Positions 6,256-7,559 of a stretch of 7,559 nucleotides of DNA are shown here, piece by piece. The position numbers and the translations under genes are program-made. Positions within the stretch are counted from its first letter, which is position 1. Every line of letters starts with the position of its first letter. The notes under the pieces are model-generated. The model made no database searches. It worked only from the letters and a program-made list of their open reading frames with translations, and was not told where the DNA came from. The stretch is from Thermotogae bacterium (lineage in GTDB: Bacteria; Thermotogota; Thermotogae; Petrotogales; Kosmotogaceae), in assembly GCA_003643975.1 (NCBI GenBank), contig QNAR01000072.1, forward strand, positions 1 to 7,559. Direction: 5' to 3'.

Positions 6256-7131
6256 TCATATATACTTCTTCAATGTCGGTTCTCTTGTACAGATGAATTT
6301 TTCAATCTCGTACAACCCATATTCTCCTGTGGCACCTTTGTATTGAACGTTCAATGCTCCCAGTGCATTACCAAATCGAAGCGCTTCTTTGAGATTTCCT
6401 CCAGAAGAAATCACATGAATAAAACCTGCATTGAAAGCATCTCCTGCACCAGTCGTATCTACAACTTTCGTCAAATAAGCAGGAACAAAAAAACCTTCAG
6501 GCAAAACTTCTACACCCTTTGCGCCCTTTGTAACCACAATATGTTTTGACTTGATGTTGCCAACTTTTTTAACTGCTTCCCATTCTTTCTCGTTGAAAAT
6601 CAAATAAGTAAAATATTTTGACAATTTCACCAAGCCTTCCGGATTTTCAAAGCTAACGATACCACCGGGAGCGTAGCTAATAATAGGAATGTCACAGCTC
6701 AGATTATTCAAGATTTTCTCGGCTTGTGCTATGCTTATGCCAGCCAAATGGAGAAAAGTGGTTTCTTCTGGAGCAGCAATTTTGGGAAAGACTTTTTCGT
6801 TAATTCCACGATAGGTAAACAAAAAGCGATGTCCGTCACCATTGACTGTTACAAAACAAAATCCTGTTCTCTCGCCATCGGTAACCTTAACATATTCCAC
6901 GTTGATACCTCTTTTTTTGAGCTCTTTCAACAACCACTGACCGAAAATGTCGTTCCCAAGTGCTCCGTTGAGGAATACTTCTCGCCCCAGTTTTGCAAGC
7001 TGAATAGCGGTGTTGGAAGCCGTTCCGCCTATTCCCGGATCCAATTCGAGAACCCTGTTTTCTTCGATATTGCGAGTTTTATCTAACATCGCCGTAATAT
7101 CAAAATTTATGTTTCCAACCACCTGTATCAT
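6256..7131 (-). CDS. PfkB/ribokinase-family carbohydrate or nucleoside kinase
   Basis: This is a 291-residue cytoplasmic kinase of the PfkB (ribokinase-like) family, which phosphorylates sugars, nucleosides or related alcohols with ATP. Visible motifs are the N-terminal strand VVGNINFDI, the glycine-rich substrate-side motif GIGGTASNTA (33-42), GALGND (56-61), the NEKEWE segment (180-185) typical of the NxxE metal/phosphate motif, TKGAKGVEV (201-209), and the signature DTTGAGDAFNAGF (225-237) with catalytic D231. The length is normal and no motif is broken. The substrate (ribose, fructose, adenosine, 2-keto-3-deoxygluconate or other) cannot be told by reading, and no sugar transporter or pathway gene is adjacent. 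The start ATG 7131-7129 has a GAGGG site 6 nt upstream (7138-7142). The gene is convergent with rubrerythrin and divergent from the lipoprotein gene. Confidence 0.92.
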   Translation of the reverse strand: MIQVVGNINFDITAMLDKTRNIEENRVLELDPGIGGTASNTAIQLAKLGREVFLNGALGNDIFGQWLLKELKKRGINVEYVKVTDGERTGFCFVTVNGDGHRFLFTYRGINEKVFPKIAAPEETTFLHLAGISIAQAEKILNNLSCDIPIISYAPGGIVSFENPEGLVKLSKYFTYLIFNEKEWEAVKKVGNIKSKHIVVTKGAKGVEVLPEGFFVPAYLTKVVDTTGAGDAFNAGFIHVISSGGNLKEALRFGNALGALNVQYKGATGEYGLYEIEKFICTREPTLKKYI

Positions 7132-7186
7132 GATTATCCCTCACAATTCACTAATGATTTCCGGTTCCATGAAGTACAATACGAGT

Positions 7187-7195
7187 GGGGAGGTG
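7187..7195 (+). promoter_or_regulatory. Shine-Dalgarno site of the lipoprotein gene
   Basis: GGGGAGGTG ends 5 nt before ATG 7201, giving near-ideal complementarity and spacing. A TACAAT at 7175-7180 could be a -10, but no good -35 lies upstream of it. Confidence 0.75.
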
Positions 7196-7200
7196 CTTTT

Positions 7201-7559
7201 ATGAAAAAAAAGTATTTCGGTAGAATTATTTTACTATTTTTTATAGGATTTTTTTTACAGTCATGTGTTCCTTCAATTCCCGACAGGATTCAGACGGGCT
7301 TTGAACATTTAAGATCCGGAGAAGTCAGCCTGGCTATAGAGGACTTCAGCCTTGTTACAGATTCTTCCAATAATCCCACGAAAATAGCCCTTGCCAGTGA
7401 GGGACTGGGTTGGTGCTACTATCTGAAACATAACTTCGAGCTCGCAAATTCTTACTTCTTACAAGCCAAGGAAAGCTACCCTACCAAAAAAGAGATACTT
7501 TCAGGGCTTGCGCTCACAAAAACGCAACTGGGTGAATTTAACAGCGCGATTGACAGCGG
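7201..7559 (+). CDS. TPR-like lipoprotein, N-terminal part (cut by window edge)
   Basis: The frame runs from ATG 7201 to the window end: 119 full codons, no stop. The start MKKKYFGR is followed by a hydrophobic stretch (residues 9-19) and LQSC with Cys22, a lipobox for signal peptidase II, so the mature protein should be a lipid-anchored envelope protein. The following region is helical, with two to three TPR-like repeats: GFEHLRSGEVSLAIEDF (35-51), ALASEGLGWCYYLK (64-77) plus ANSYFLQAKE, and ILSGLALTKTQLGEFNSAI. TPR lipoproteins usually act as assembly or scaffold factors; the specific role cannot be inferred from this fragment. The SD is strong. Two 8-base homopolymer runs (A at 7204-7211, T at 7249-7256) lie in the signal-peptide coding part. 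Confidence 0.85.
   Translation, partial: MKKKYFGRIILLFFIGFFLQSCVPSIPDRIQTGFEHLRSGEVSLAIEDFSLVTDSSNNPTKIALASEGLGWCYYLKHNFELANSYFLQAKESYPTKKEILSGLALTKTQLGEFNSAIDS

Noticed and set aside
6724..7086. 120-codon open frame on the plus strand
   Set aside because: It is antisense to the PfkB kinase, whose motifs are intact; nothing recognisable in the translation.
7132..7150. Minus-strand sequence GAATTGTGAGGGATAATC resembling the left part of the lac operator
   Set aside because: It lacks the palindromic second half, and GTGAGGG is simply the SD of the kinase gene; treated as coincidence.
7169..7204. 11-codon frame whose TGA overlaps the lipoprotein ATG (ATGA), a possible leader peptide
   Set aside because: There is no SD before its ATG, it is not rich in any one amino acid, and the lipoprotein gene has its own strong SD within it.

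Overview
The window looks like an ordinary chromosomal segment of an anaerobic, probably thermophilic bacterium of the Thermotogota (Kosmotoga/Thermotoga-like). Three things suggest this: a GH13 enzyme that, from memory, matches the Thermotoga 4-alpha-glucanotransferase across its whole length; a rubrerythrin, typical of anaerobes; and compact AT-leaning genes with very strong purine-rich Shine-Dalgarno (SD) sites. The assignment is by protein resemblance only. Eight genes are supported, two of them cut by the window edges. There are no tRNA, rRNA, CRISPR, IS or phage genes, and no gene-free stretch longer than about 110 bases.

Left block (1-2009, minus strand): pilT, the type IV pilus retraction ATPase, is followed by prfA (release factor 1). 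They overlap by one base (TGATG), so they form a translationally coupled pair. prfA runs off the left edge, missing about 40 C-terminal residues. A divergent spacer of about 100 bp (2010-2112) separates pilT from the next block.

Middle block (2113-6225, plus strand): an mgtA-like GH13 alpha-glucan enzyme ends at a GC-rich hairpin whose T-tract faces the minus strand. Next come a cation diffusion facilitator (CDF) metal exporter with an altered intramembrane metal site and a PAS-HD-GYP protein, a putative cyclic-di-GMP phosphodiesterase, whose start lies inside the exporter gene. Rubrerythrin follows, with its own likely promoter and SD.

Right block (6237-7559): a G/C-run hairpin separates rubrerythrin from a convergent PfkB-family sugar or nucleoside kinase on the minus strand. 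Divergent from the kinase is the start of a TPR-containing lipoprotein, cut by the right edge.

The genes mix translation, pilus motility, glucan use, metal homeostasis, c-di-GMP signalling and peroxide defence; only pilT-prfA and CDF/HD-GYP look physically coupled. I found no clear undescribed multi-gene system. The points most worth a second look are the two active-site deviations (CDF TM5 His to Asn, HD-GYP HDIGK to HDIGN) in adjacent overlapping genes, and the wrong-way terminator at 3542-3563.
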